From NCBI GenBank assembly GCA_964470375.1, contig CAYYCP010000069.1:1-14540 (forward strand): a stretch of DNA of 14,540 bases, in the 5' to 3' direction. Shown piece by piece: positions 7,356 through 14,540 of this stretch. Both the position numbers and the translations under genes were made by a program. A model generated the notes under the pieces. That model saw nothing but the letters and a program-made list of their open reading frames with translations. It was not told the DNA's origin and did no database searches. Position 1 is the stretch's first letter. Each line of letters opens with the position of its first letter. Source of the stretch: CAYNQK01 sp964470375. GTDB lineage: Bacteria > Spirochaetota > Spirochaetia > Treponematales > JBGSOB01.

Positions 7356-7361
7356 GGTCTC

Positions 7362-10300
7362 ATGGCGCCTTCCGCGGGGGAGACCGAGGGCGACGGGAAC
7401 GGCATATCCGCGGTCCCACCCCTCCCTGATCAATTCGACGAAGAACTCGAGGACCGGGCAGAAGGGACAGCCGCGGCCGGGGAAAGCCCTCATCCGGAGG
7501 ATTGGCCCTGGGCCGAGGACGGGAACGGGAACGCGGCCGAAGCAGGTGTACAAGCCGGGGAAGGTCCGCCGCGCTGGCTGAGGGAATTGCGCCGGGCGGC
7601 CCGGGCCTCGGCCCTCAGGCCGGGCCAGGCCTCAACATTCCTGGCGGCCGTTGAGCTGGACGAGGCCCGTCCCCGCGAGCGGCGCCTTGGCTGGAAATCC
7701 CTCTTCATCGAGTACTGCGCCCACGGACAGGCGCACTGGTTGGATCCGGCCCGGGCCATGGCCCACCTGGCCGAAATCCTGGAACGTTTCCATGGCGAGA
7801 CCGCACGCCTGCGCTTCATCATGCTGGAACTCCTCAAGCTGGCGCGCTCGGGCCTCAGCCCGGACGCCTTCCTGCGCCACGTGGTCCTGCCGCGCATGGC
7901 CGGCGACATGGATTGGCGGCGCTGGCGCTTGCGCCACGGCGAGGCCCTGTCCGACCTGTCCGACATGCTGGCGCGCATGCGCCGCGAGCCGCCCTTCGAC
8001 AGCCAGCGCCTGGGCGACACCGGGGTGGTCACGGACATCGCCCTATGCAAGTACGCCGGGCGGCCCCTGGCCCGTCTGGGTCGCGAGCAGTGGGCATCCC
8101 TGGCCCCGGAGCGCTCGGCCTACGAAGAGGCCTGGAAGCGTTTCAGCTTCCGCAGCCGGCCCTACCTCCTCTTCCTCAGGCGCAACGTTTTCCCCCTCCT
8201 CTACGGCCTTTCGGGGCTGATAGACCCGCAGCAGCTGGTGCCCATCCTGGAGGCGGCGGCTGACCTGGAGGCCCCCTTCGCCCGGCGCATCGGGGCCCTT
8301 CCGCCCAGGCTGGCCGAGCTGGCCCTGGAGTCCTCCGACCTGCACTCCGACCTGGGCGCCTTCCTGGCTTCCCGGCGCGAGCAGGGCCAGAGCTGGATCT
8401 CTTTCGCGCGCTCCCTCCGCGACTACCTGCGGGTGGCCCGGGCCCTGCTGTCGGCCAACGCGGGCCTTACCCTGCTGGGCTGGGCCGCCCGCTTCCTTCG
8501 CTCCGCCCGCGACGAAAGCCTGGCCGGCGACCTGGCAGAGATGATTCCCCGCCTGCGCGACTCCGGGGGCGTGGCCGCCCTGACCTGGCACGCCCGCCGC
8601 CTGCGCTCCCTGCCGCCCGCGGCCCGGGCGGCCTTCATCGAGGGCATCGAGCGGGCCGGCGGCCTGGACCTCGCCTATCCCTATCGGGGCATCCTCATCC
8701 CCCAGGAGGACGAGGGCGATCTGCGGGCCGAGGCGGCCGTCCGTCTGGCCCGTTCCCTGGACTTGCCCGGGCCGCCTGAGGGGGCTGAGCGCGGCTACTC
8801 CATCAAAGCCGCCTTCCGCGAGTTCATGGAGTCATCTGAAGAGCGCCGGGCCGCGGCGGAGGCCTTCTTCCAAGGCGCCCTGGCCGGTGCCGAGCGCGAT
8901 TGGAGCGATGCAGACCTGGCCTTCATGGATGCCCCTGGCCCGGCTGGACACGAGCTTATGATGCGCCGCCTCATCCCCGGCCTGGGATCCGGCTTCTCCC
9001 TCTTCGGACTGAAGTCCCCCGACCTAACCGGCCTGAGGCGCCTGTACCGCCAGGCCGACTCCCTCAGCCTGTTGGCGGCACGCTTCGACTTCAGCCTGCG
9101 CGAGGGCCGCGACTCCAGCGAGTCCCGCCTGGACGCCCTCTCGCGCGACGAGCTCAGGAAGCGAATCAACATGGACCTCATCTCGCGGGCCGCCCGGGCC
9201 GCCGCGGAGGCGCGCGCGGGCGACGACCCGGAACTGCAGCGCCAGTCCGAGGCCTTCGCCGCCCTGGCGTCCCTCCAGCGCGACGCACGCAAGGGTCTGG
9301 ACTCCCTATCCCAGCGCTTGGCGCGGGCGGATTCCGAAGCCGCCCGCGAGGGGGTCGGGGAAGCCGAGCGCGAGGCGGCCCGCAGGCGGGCGGCCAAGCT
9401 AAAGGCCCAGGCCGCCTCGGCCCGGGCCCGGCTAGAACTCATGGATAGGGTCTTCGCCCTTCGTGAAGACCCGGCCACCGTCCCGGAAGCCCGCTTCGCC
9501 CTCTGCGCCCACCTGGCCGCCTTCGCCGGCAAGCCCCTGGACGAGGCCTGCGCCCCAGTCCTGGGCTGGGCCGTGGCGCGCTGGGCCGGGCCGGAGGCCA
9601 GGCGCCGCATCGCCTTCCTCAAGGAGGACATGAGCCCGGGCTTCGTGACCCTGGAGCAGCTCTCCCTCCTGATCGGGGCCCTGGACTCTGTCTGCCGGGC
9701 CATGATCGCGGACAGGCGCCTGGAGGAGGCAATGGCATCGGCCGACCCAGCCCTGCGCGGGCTCCTGGCCGAGACCAGCCCCCTGGCCGGACGCGGGGTT
9801 GGTCCGGAATCCCTGGACGCCGCCCTCAGGCGCTGCGCGGGATTGCCCCGCCTGGAGGCGGAGCGGGTGAAGTGGAAGGAATTCGTGGACCGGCTTTCGC
9901 GCGACGAGCGGCAGGAGCGGCACTACGCGGTACGCTCCTCCAAGTGCTTTTTGGACGCCTATTATGGCGACATGGGCGGGACCTGCCTATCGAGCCTGCC
10001 GGACGCCGTGCTACGCCCGGGCCTCCTCACCCTGCGGCTCTTGGACATGGATGAGGGACAGATAATCGGCTCGGCCCTGGCGGCCTACGTGGCCGGCCGA
10101 CCGCGTTCCTTCGGCGCCGGGCGCTATTGGCTGGCCTTCGCCTTCAATCCTCTGCATTCGGCGGCCACGCGCTGGAACTCCCGCCAGCTCCTTATGGTCT
10201 ACCTGGCCTTCCGTCGCGTGCTGGAACGCTTATGCGCGGAATCCGGCATGCCGGTCCTGATCGCCGGGACATCCACCAATGGGATCGTCTCCAACAACAT

Positions 10301-10541
10301 GACCCTGCAGAACCTCATCCTGAACTACGAGCTCTCGGGCGGGGCAAGGCCGGTACGCGACGCAGGCGGCTTCAGCCTCCTCTACCACGAGGCAGCCTAC
10401 GCCCGGGCCTGCCTGGCCATCGATCCGGACAATCCCTTGAGCTTCAGGAGCGAGCGCGACCTACCCCGCCTCCTGGCTGCCGAGGCGGCCGTCCCGACGG
10501 TAGCCCGAGACGCCCTGGAGGCGGACGCGGGCGGGCGATGA
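7362..10541 (+). CDS. Large mostly helical protein of unknown function, 1059 residues
   Basis: Not recognised. Residues 1-~68 are acidic, glycine-rich and probably disordered. Residues ~70-850 are almost wholly alpha-helical and rich in Ala, Arg, Leu and Glu, with a likely coiled coil at ~631-698 (AAREGVGEAEREAARRRAAK). From ~845 the character changes to mixed strands and helices: SSKCFLDAYYGDMGGTC (859-875), RLLDMDEGQIIGSALAAYV, YWLAFAFNPLHSA, a helix near RQLLMVYLAFRRVLERLC and MPVLIAGTSTNGIVSNN. That strand-helix order loosely recalls an acetyltransferase-like fold, but no cofactor motif can be claimed. There is no signal peptide or membrane segment, so it is probably cytoplasmic. Full-length coding with ordinary high-GC composition argues for a real gene. 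It stands alone, divergent from the methyltransferase gene and overlapping the EamA gene at its 3' end. The start is the first ATG; a later start would only trim the disordered region. Confidence 0.8.
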   Translation: MAPSAGETEGDGNGISAVPPLPDQFDEELEDRAEGTAAAGESPHPEDWPWAEDGNGNAAEAGVQAGEGPPRWLRELRRAARASALRPGQASTFLAAVELDEARPRERRLGWKSLFIEYCAHGQAHWLDPARAMAHLAEILERFHGETARLRFIMLELLKLARSGLSPDAFLRHVVLPRMAGDMDWRRWRLRHGEALSDLSDMLARMRREPPFDSQRLGDTGVVTDIALCKYAGRPLARLGREQWASLAPERSAYEEAWKRFSFRSRPYLLFLRRNVFPLLYGLSGLIDPQQLVPILEAAADLEAPFARRIGALPPRLAELALESSDLHSDLGAFLASRREQGQSWISFARSLRDYLRVARALLSANAGLTLLGWAARFLRSARDESLAGDLAEMIPRLRDSGGVAALTWHARRLRSLPPAARAAFIEGIERAGGLDLAYPYRGILIPQEDEGDLRAEAAVRLARSLDLPGPPEGAERGYSIKAAFREFMESSEERRAAAEAFFQGALAGAERDWSDADLAFMDAPGPAGHELMMRRLIPGLGSGFSLFGLKSPDLTGLRRLYRQADSLSLLAARFDFSLREGRDSSESRLDALSRDELRKRINMDLISRAARAAAEARAGDDPELQRQSEAFAALASLQRDARKGLDSLSQRLARADSEAAREGVGEAEREAARRRAAKLKAQAASARARLELMDRVFALREDPATVPEARFALCAHLAAFAGKPLDEACAPVLGWAVARWAGPEARRRIAFLKEDMSPGFVTLEQLSLLIGALDSVCRAMIADRRLEEAMASADPALRGLLAETSPLAGRGVGPESLDAALRRCAGLPRLEAERVKWKEFVDRLSRDERQERHYAVRSSKCFLDAYYGDMGGTCLSSLPDAVLRPGLLTLRLLDMDEGQIIGSALAAYVAGRPRSFGAGRYWLAFAFNPLHSAATRWNSRQLLMVYLAFRRVLERLCAESGMPVLIAGTSTNGIVSNNMTLQNLILNYELSGGARPVRDAGGFSLLYHEAAYARACLAIDPDNPLSFRSERDLPRLLAAEAAVPTVARDALEADAGGR

Positions 10542-11367
10542 GAGGCCTCAGGATCACCAGGGCCACGATGGCCGCACCGCCCGTGATGGCCCAGGGCCCG
10601 GGGATCTCGCCCGCCCACAGAAAGACCCATACCGGATTGAGGACTGGCTCCAGGCATGAAACCAAGACGGCCTCCAAGGCGCCCACTCGGCGCAAGCCGT
10701 AGGAGAAGAGCATCGATGCCAGGCCGATCTGGAAGAGGCCCATGGCGGCTATTGCCAGCCAGTTGGAAGCCCCGGTGGGCGGGGCGGCCAGGGCCATGAA
10801 GGGGATAGAAACCGCGAAGGTCAGGGCGTGACTCAGGATCATGGTCTCTTCCTGGGTCCCCTCCTGGCCCCGGGCGAAGACGAACGACAGCCCGAAGCAG
10901 ACCCCGCTCAAGATGGCTAGGAGGTTGCCCAGGCCCCCGCCAGGACGCAGCTTATCCATGAAGAAGAGGACCATGGCCGACAGGGTCAGGGCGGCGAAGC
11001 CCAGGTCAAGGGGGCGCGGGCGCTCCTTCAGGATGAGGGTGGCCCCCAGGGCGGTCCAGGCCGGGCAGGAGTATTGGAGGAGGATGGCGTTGGCCGATGA
11101 GGTCAGCTTGTTGGCGGCCACGAAGAGGATCATGGTGGCCGAGTAGCAGGCCGCCCCCAGGAGGAGGCGCGGCTCCAGGGAAAAGCGCGGGCGCCGCCCC
11201 AGGCAGACCAGCATGAGGAGGGCGGCGATCACGCTGCGCCCCCCGGCAATGGCTAGGGGGTGCCAGTCGGAGAACCTTATAAGTATGCCCGAGCTGGACC
11301 AGAGGACGGCGCAGGCGGCCATGGCCGCTAGGCCGGCGGCCCGCCCACCCGCGCCCAAGCCCCGCAT
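10444..11367 (-). CDS. EamA/DMT-family transporter, probable exporter
   Basis: An inner-membrane protein with about ten hydrophobic segments in two repeated halves (about residues 12-138 and 146-272), typical of the EamA (10-TMS drug/metabolite exporter) family. Features include VLWSSSGILIRFSDWHPLAIAGGR near the start, SSANAILLQYSCPAWTALGA closing the first half and GALEAVLVSCLEPVLNPVWVFL in the second half. Family members export amino acids, metabolites or drugs; the substrate cannot be told here. The start lies 5 bp after the potD stop with no ribosome-binding site, so translation is probably coupled to potD. The last ~33 residues (ARPRPPPGRLG onward, rich in R, P and G) lie wholly within the opposite-strand 3' end of the 1059-residue gene. 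They look like a read-through tail after the normal C-terminus. Confidence 0.88.
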   Translation of the reverse strand: MRGLGAGGRAAGLAAMAACAVLWSSSGILIRFSDWHPLAIAGGRSVIAALLMLVCLGRRPRFSLEPRLLLGAACYSATMILFVAANKLTSSANAILLQYSCPAWTALGATLILKERPRPLDLGFAALTLSAMVLFFMDKLRPGGGLGNLLAILSGVCFGLSFVFARGQEGTQEETMILSHALTFAVSIPFMALAAPPTGASNWLAIAAMGLFQIGLASMLFSYGLRRVGALEAVLVSCLEPVLNPVWVFLWAGEIPGPWAITGGAAIVALVILRPLIARPRPPPGRLGLPSGRPPRQPGGGVGRARS

Positions 11368-11372
11368 AGGGG

Positions 11373-12416
11373 TTAACCGTCTATGCGCAGATCCTCCCAG
11401 GCGTCCGAATAGAGCTGCAGGGCCTGGCCCACGTCAACCTTGAGCTCGCACTTGAGCACCTGCTCAAGCGTGTAGTTGGGCTTGGCGGTCACGAGCGGCC
11501 GGGCCTTCAGGTTGATACAGGGATAGCGGGTGAAGTCGGCGATGCGGGCGTTCACCTTGGGATCGTGGATATAGTTGATGAAGGCGTGGGCCAATTTTTT
11601 GTTCTTGGAGTCCTTGAGGATGGCCATGGTGTCCATGAAGGCCACGTTGCCCTCATCGGGGATGAAGAACTCGTACTTGTCGGCGTACTTCTCGTTGTCC
11701 ACCTGGCCCTCGGAGAGGATCAGGTAGATGACCTCGGCGTAGGCGTGCACGACCCACAGGTCCCCGGCCACGAAGCTCTCGCCGTAAGTGGTTGAATCGA
11801 AGTTAACGATATTCTTCTTCCAGACCTTGAGGATCTCGGAGGCCTTGGCCAGGTCGGCCGGCGAGGTGGCGTTGCCGGAAAGGCCGGCGTATTTGAGGGC
11901 CGCCCCGAAGGTCTCGCGGATGTCGTCCTGGAGGGTCATCTTGCCCTTCAGGTCTTCACGCTCGAAGATGGACCAGCTGCGCTTGTAGTCCTTGACCTTC
12001 TCCTTGTTGACCATGATGCCGGCCGCGCCCATGAAGTAGGGCACGCACCACTTGTTGTCTGGGTCAAAGGTTTTCTTGGCAGATATGCCCGGATCGATGT
12101 TAGCGATGTTCGGCAGCTTGGAGTGGTCGAGCGGTTCGAGCATGCCGTTCTGGGCCAGGAGCTGGGCGTAGTCGGCGCCCGGGTAGACCACGTCGTAGCC
12201 GGAGCCGCCCGCGGATATCTTCTGGTACATGGCCTCGTTGGAGTCGAACTCCTCGTACACCACCTTGCAGTTGAACTTCTTCTCGAAGGAGCGCAACACG
12301 TCGTCGGGGATGTAGTAGGTCCAGTTGTAGATGTACAGGCTGGGAGTCTTGCCGCAGGAAGCCAGCATCAGGGCGGCCATCGCCAGGACCGCGGTCAGCA
12401 CGCTTTTCTTCTTCAT
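11373..12416 (-). CDS. potD: Polyamine ABC transporter substrate-binding lipoprotein
   Basis: Binds spermidine and/or putrescine outside the inner membrane and delivers it to PotBC. Residues 1-20 are a lipoprotein signal (MAALMLASC; lipidated C21). Alignment by eye with E. coli PotD shows NWTYY (31-35) matching the W34/T35/Y37 site, R167-E168 matching R170/E171, W221 matching W229 and D262 matching D257. F260 replaces W255 and K326 appears to replace Q327, so ligand preference may differ. The 347-residue length is normal. The ATG at 12416 is chosen over the one at 12455: AGGAGG lies five bases before it and the signal peptide starts cleanly. It lies 35 bp after potC and 5 bp before the EamA gene. 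Confidence 0.93.
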   Translation of the reverse strand: MKKKSVLTAVLAMAALMLASCGKTPSLYIYNWTYYIPDDVLRSFEKKFNCKVVYEEFDSNEAMYQKISAGGSGYDVVYPGADYAQLLAQNGMLEPLDHSKLPNIANIDPGISAKKTFDPDNKWCVPYFMGAAGIMVNKEKVKDYKRSWSIFEREDLKGKMTLQDDIRETFGAALKYAGLSGNATSPADLAKASEILKVWKKNIVNFDSTTYGESFVAGDLWVVHAYAEVIYLILSEGQVDNEKYADKYEFFIPDEGNVAFMDTMAILKDSKNKKLAHAFINYIHDPKVNARIADFTRYPCINLKARPLVTAKPNYTLEQVLKCELKVDVGQALQLYSDAWEDLRIDG

Positions 12417-12451
12417 GTCGTCCTCCTGGATATTGGGGTTGGGGCGTCGCC

Positions 12452-13243
12452 TCATTGGGCGGCGATGTACTTGAGGAAATTCTTGGCCAGCAGGGACAGG
12501 CTCACGGTCCCCAGGATCAGGATGGCGGACAGGGCGTTGATGACCGGCGATATACCGCCGCGCATCATCTCCCCGTAGACCTTGATGGGCAGGGTGGCCG
12601 AGCCCGCCCCGGACACGAAGAAGGTTATGACGAAGTCTTCAAGCGACAGGGTCAGGGCGGTCAGGAAGCCGGAGATGATGCCGGGCAGGATCATGGGGAT
12701 GATGACCCTGAACAGGGTCTGAGACTCGGTGGCCCCGCAGTCGTAGGCCGCCTCTATCACCGAGTAGTCGAACTCCTCCAGGCGGGCCTGGACCATGAGG
12801 AAGGTGAAGGGCAGGCAGAAGGTCGTATGGGCGATGAAGATGGACCACCAGCCCAGCTGCATCCGCAGGCTGGTGAAGAACACCAACAACGACACGCCCA
12901 GGACGATCTCGGGCATAATAAGGGGCATGAAGCTGATGAGGCGCACGTAGGCCTTCAGGCGGAACTTGTACCATGCCACACCGATGGCCCCCAGGGTGCC
13001 GATGGCGGTGGCGCATAGGGCGCTGGACAGGGCTATGGACATGGAGTTGTTGAAGGCCCTCCATATCTCGCGCGAGCCCGTGAAGAGCTGGGCGTACCAC
13101 CTGAGACTGAAGCCGGTCCACAGAGCCGACTTGCCCTCGTTGAAGGAATAGGCGATCAGCACCAGCAGGGGCAGGAAGAGAAAGGCCGCGCAGAAGACGA
13201 AGACGCTCAGCGAGAAGGAGAAGCGCTTGCGGGCGGCCCTCAC
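12452..13243 (-). CDS. potC: Polyamine ABC transporter permease PotC
   Basis: Inner-membrane subunit of the spermidine/putrescine importer with about six membrane segments, starting at residues 12-33 (SVFVFCAAFLFLPLLVLIAY). The cytoplasmic EAA loop that docks on the ATPase is EAAYDCGATESQTLFRVIIP (164-183). The 263-residue length is typical for PotC. Its ATG overlaps the potB stop as ATGA (13240-13243), indicating translational coupling. The in-frame partner is PotB; the gene order matches E. coli potABCD. Confidence 0.93.
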   Translation of the reverse strand: MRAARKRFSFSLSVFVFCAAFLFLPLLVLIAYSFNEGKSALWTGFSLRWYAQLFTGSREIWRAFNNSMSIALSSALCATAIGTLGAIGVAWYKFRLKAYVRLISFMPLIMPEIVLGVSLLVFFTSLRMQLGWWSIFIAHTTFCLPFTFLMVQARLEEFDYSVIEAAYDCGATESQTLFRVIIPMILPGIISGFLTALTLSLEDFVITFFVSGAGSATLPIKVYGEMMRGGISPVINALSAILILGTVSLSLLAKNFLKYIAAQ

Positions 13244-14187
13244 TTGGGGCCTCCCTGGCCGGCCGGCGCGATGGGCGCGGAGAAGGGATTGGACTTGATG
13301 CCCTGGTCGGAGAGGCTGTCAGCCACCATGGATCGGGGCTGGCGCCGATTGGCGGCCAGGATGGCATAGATGCCCACGGTGGTGAAAAGCATGATGAAGA
13401 TAGAGATGGCGCTGGCCAGGGGCATGTTGCGGTTCTTGACACGGTCCTGGATGATGTTACCCAGCATGTACATGTCCTTGTTCCCGGCCAACTGCTGCAC
13501 CACGAAGGAGCCCAACAGGGGTATGAAGGTGAAAAACACCGCAGTGGTGATGCCCCCGGAGACGTTGGGCAGGAGGACCCGCAGCATGGCCTGGGGCTTG
13601 CTGGCCCCCAGGTCGCGGGCCGCGTCCAGTAGGGTGAAATCAAATTTTTCCATGGAGGAGAAAAGCGGTAGGATGGCGTAGGGCAGGTAGGTGTAGACGT
13701 TGATGACGATGATGGAGATCCAGTTGCGCATGAGCGGCAGGGGCTCTTCGACAAGGTTTAGCCACAGCAGCAGCTGGTTTATGAAGCCCGAGCTGTCAAG
13801 AAGGCGCTTCCAGGCGAAGATGCGGATGATGTAGTTGGTCCAGAAGGGGATGATCACCAGGATCAGGAGGATGTTCTTGGCCTTAGAGCGGGCCATGCAG
13901 TAGCCACAAGGCAGAGCCAGGAGGATGACCGCCAGGGTGGAGACCAGGGCTACCCACAGGGTGCGCAGGCCCACCCTGCCCAGGGCCGGGCGGAACATGG
14001 AGATGTAGGAATCCAGGTTGGGCTCAAGCAGTATGCGCCCGTCGGGCGCGGCGCGCAGGAAGCTGTAGAAAAACACGATCAGCAGGGGGGCCAGGAAAAA
14101 GAGGCTGAACCAGGCGCCGATGGGGCCGGCGTAGGCCAGCCCCTGGCCGGGGCGCTTGGGCCCCTCCTCGGCCGGTGCCGCCCTCAA
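13240..14187 (-). CDS. potB: Polyamine ABC transporter permease PotB
   Basis: The other inner-membrane permease, pairing with PotC. About six hydrophobic segments start at 23-43 (IGAWFSLFFLAPLLIVFFYSF). The EAA-type docking loop is LLDAARDLGASKPQAMLRVL (186-205). The 315-residue length is slightly above E. coli PotB, because of a polar C-terminal tail (RQPRSMVADSLSDQGIK onward) and a short charged N-terminus. The start overlaps the potA stop as ATGA (14184-14187). Confidence 0.93.
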   Translation of the reverse strand: MRAAPAEEGPKRPGQGLAYAGPIGAWFSLFFLAPLLIVFFYSFLRAAPDGRILLEPNLDSYISMFRPALGRVGLRTLWVALVSTLAVILLALPCGYCMARSKAKNILLILVIIPFWTNYIIRIFAWKRLLDSSGFINQLLLWLNLVEEPLPLMRNWISIIVINVYTYLPYAILPLFSSMEKFDFTLLDAARDLGASKPQAMLRVLLPNVSGGITTAVFFTFIPLLGSFVVQQLAGNKDMYMLGNIIQDRVKNRNMPLASAISIFIMLFTTVGIYAILAANRRQPRSMVADSLSDQGIKSNPFSAPIAPAGQGGPK

Positions 14188-14540
14188 AAGGTGTAGCCCT
14201 CGACTATGTAGGCGTCATGGGCGGACCAGAAAACGTGGACTTCGTCCTTCCAGTGGATGTCCGGCCCCTCTTCGGAATAGGTCTTGTGCTGCTTGAAGAC
14301 CTTGAATGAGGCCCCGCCCTCCACCCGCACGTAAAACTTGGACTGGAAGCCGGAATAGATCGGCTCATCCACCACGCCCTTGTGGATGTTGAGATCCTCC
14401 AGGTCCCGGGTAGGCCGTTCCTTGAGGATGCGTACCTTCTCCGGGCGCACGGTGAAGGAGACGCGCGCGCCCAGCTCCACCTTCTGGTCGGTCTGCACGC
14501 GGCAGGTACCCAACTCCGGGGACTCGATGGTCATGTAATC
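14184..14540 (-). CDS. potA: Polyamine ABC transporter ATPase PotA, C-terminal part (runs off right edge)
   Basis: Only about 118 C-terminal residues are in the window; the frame stays open to 14540. The sequence fits the accessory TOBE-type domain that follows the nucleotide-binding domain in PotA and other sugar/polyamine importer ATPases (VSFTVRPEKVRI, GVVDEPIYSGFQSKFYVRV, VHVFWSAHDAYIVE). The Walker motifs lie outside, so the assignment rests on this domain plus the following potBCD. An internal ATG at 14534 is not the start. The operon promoter is also off the edge. Confidence 0.85.
   Translation of the reverse strand, partial: DYMTIESPELGTCRVQTDQKVELGARVSFTVRPEKVRILKERPTRDLEDLNIHKGVVDEPIYSGFQSKFYVRVEGGASFKVFKQHKTYSEEGPDIHWKDEVHVFWSAHDAYIVEGYTF

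Noticed and set aside
8795..9703. A 302-codon minus-strand frame within the 1059-residue gene
   Set aside because: The product is almost entirely R, S and A, typical of an antisense shadow in GC-rich DNA. The plus-strand frame is longer and shows protein-like domains.
12639..13754. A 371-codon minus-strand frame overlapping potB and potC
   Set aside because: It is out of frame with both permeases, which have clear EAA loops and membrane segments; the product is P/S/R-rich without domains.

Overview
The window looks like chromosomal DNA from a high-GC spirochaete. The best single clue is a P83/100-type protein (2713-4305), a family essentially confined to Borrelia, Treponema and relatives. 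A fused PyrB-PyrI aspartate carbamoyltransferase and a Treponema-like PotABCD polyamine importer fit the same group. This assignment rests on recalled family distributions; no database search was run.

Layout. (1) 1-~1040 is a graveyard of insertion sequences. It holds two IS66-type ends pointing away from each other across a 132-bp spacer of about 42% GC, a 3' fragment of an IS66 transposase, and an internally deleted IS3-family element with one terminal repeat and a start codon apparently decayed to ATA. (2) 1044-7235, all on the minus strand and read right to left, holds a TrmA/RlmD-type RNA uracil methyltransferase, a secreted beta-propeller plus HEAT-repeat protein overlapping it, the P83/100 protein, a clear intrinsic terminator, and the pyrBI fusion. 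(3) 7236-7361 is a divergent promoter region in which both flanking genes seem to start at, or within a few bases of, their start codons (leaderless mRNAs). (4) 7362-10541, plus strand, encodes a 1059-residue, mostly helical protein of unknown function. (5) 10444-14540, minus strand, is a polyamine import operon potA-potB-potC-potD followed closely by an EamA-type exporter. The exporter tail overlaps the 3' end of the unknown gene by 98 bp on the opposite strand.

How the genes work together. potA (ATPase), potB and potC (permeases) and potD (lipoprotein receptor) form one complete importer; stop/start overlaps of ATGA link potA/B and B/C. The EamA gene 5 bp after potD could balance import with export, though its substrate cannot be read from sequence. 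The methyltransferase-propeller-P83 set is probably one transcription unit ending at the terminator. pyrBI lies just beyond that terminator with a strong ribosome-binding site but no clear promoter, and its leader can form two mutually exclusive hairpins.

No tRNA, rRNA, CRISPR array, phage or defence system was seen. The strongest candidate for something undescribed is the 1059-residue orphan.
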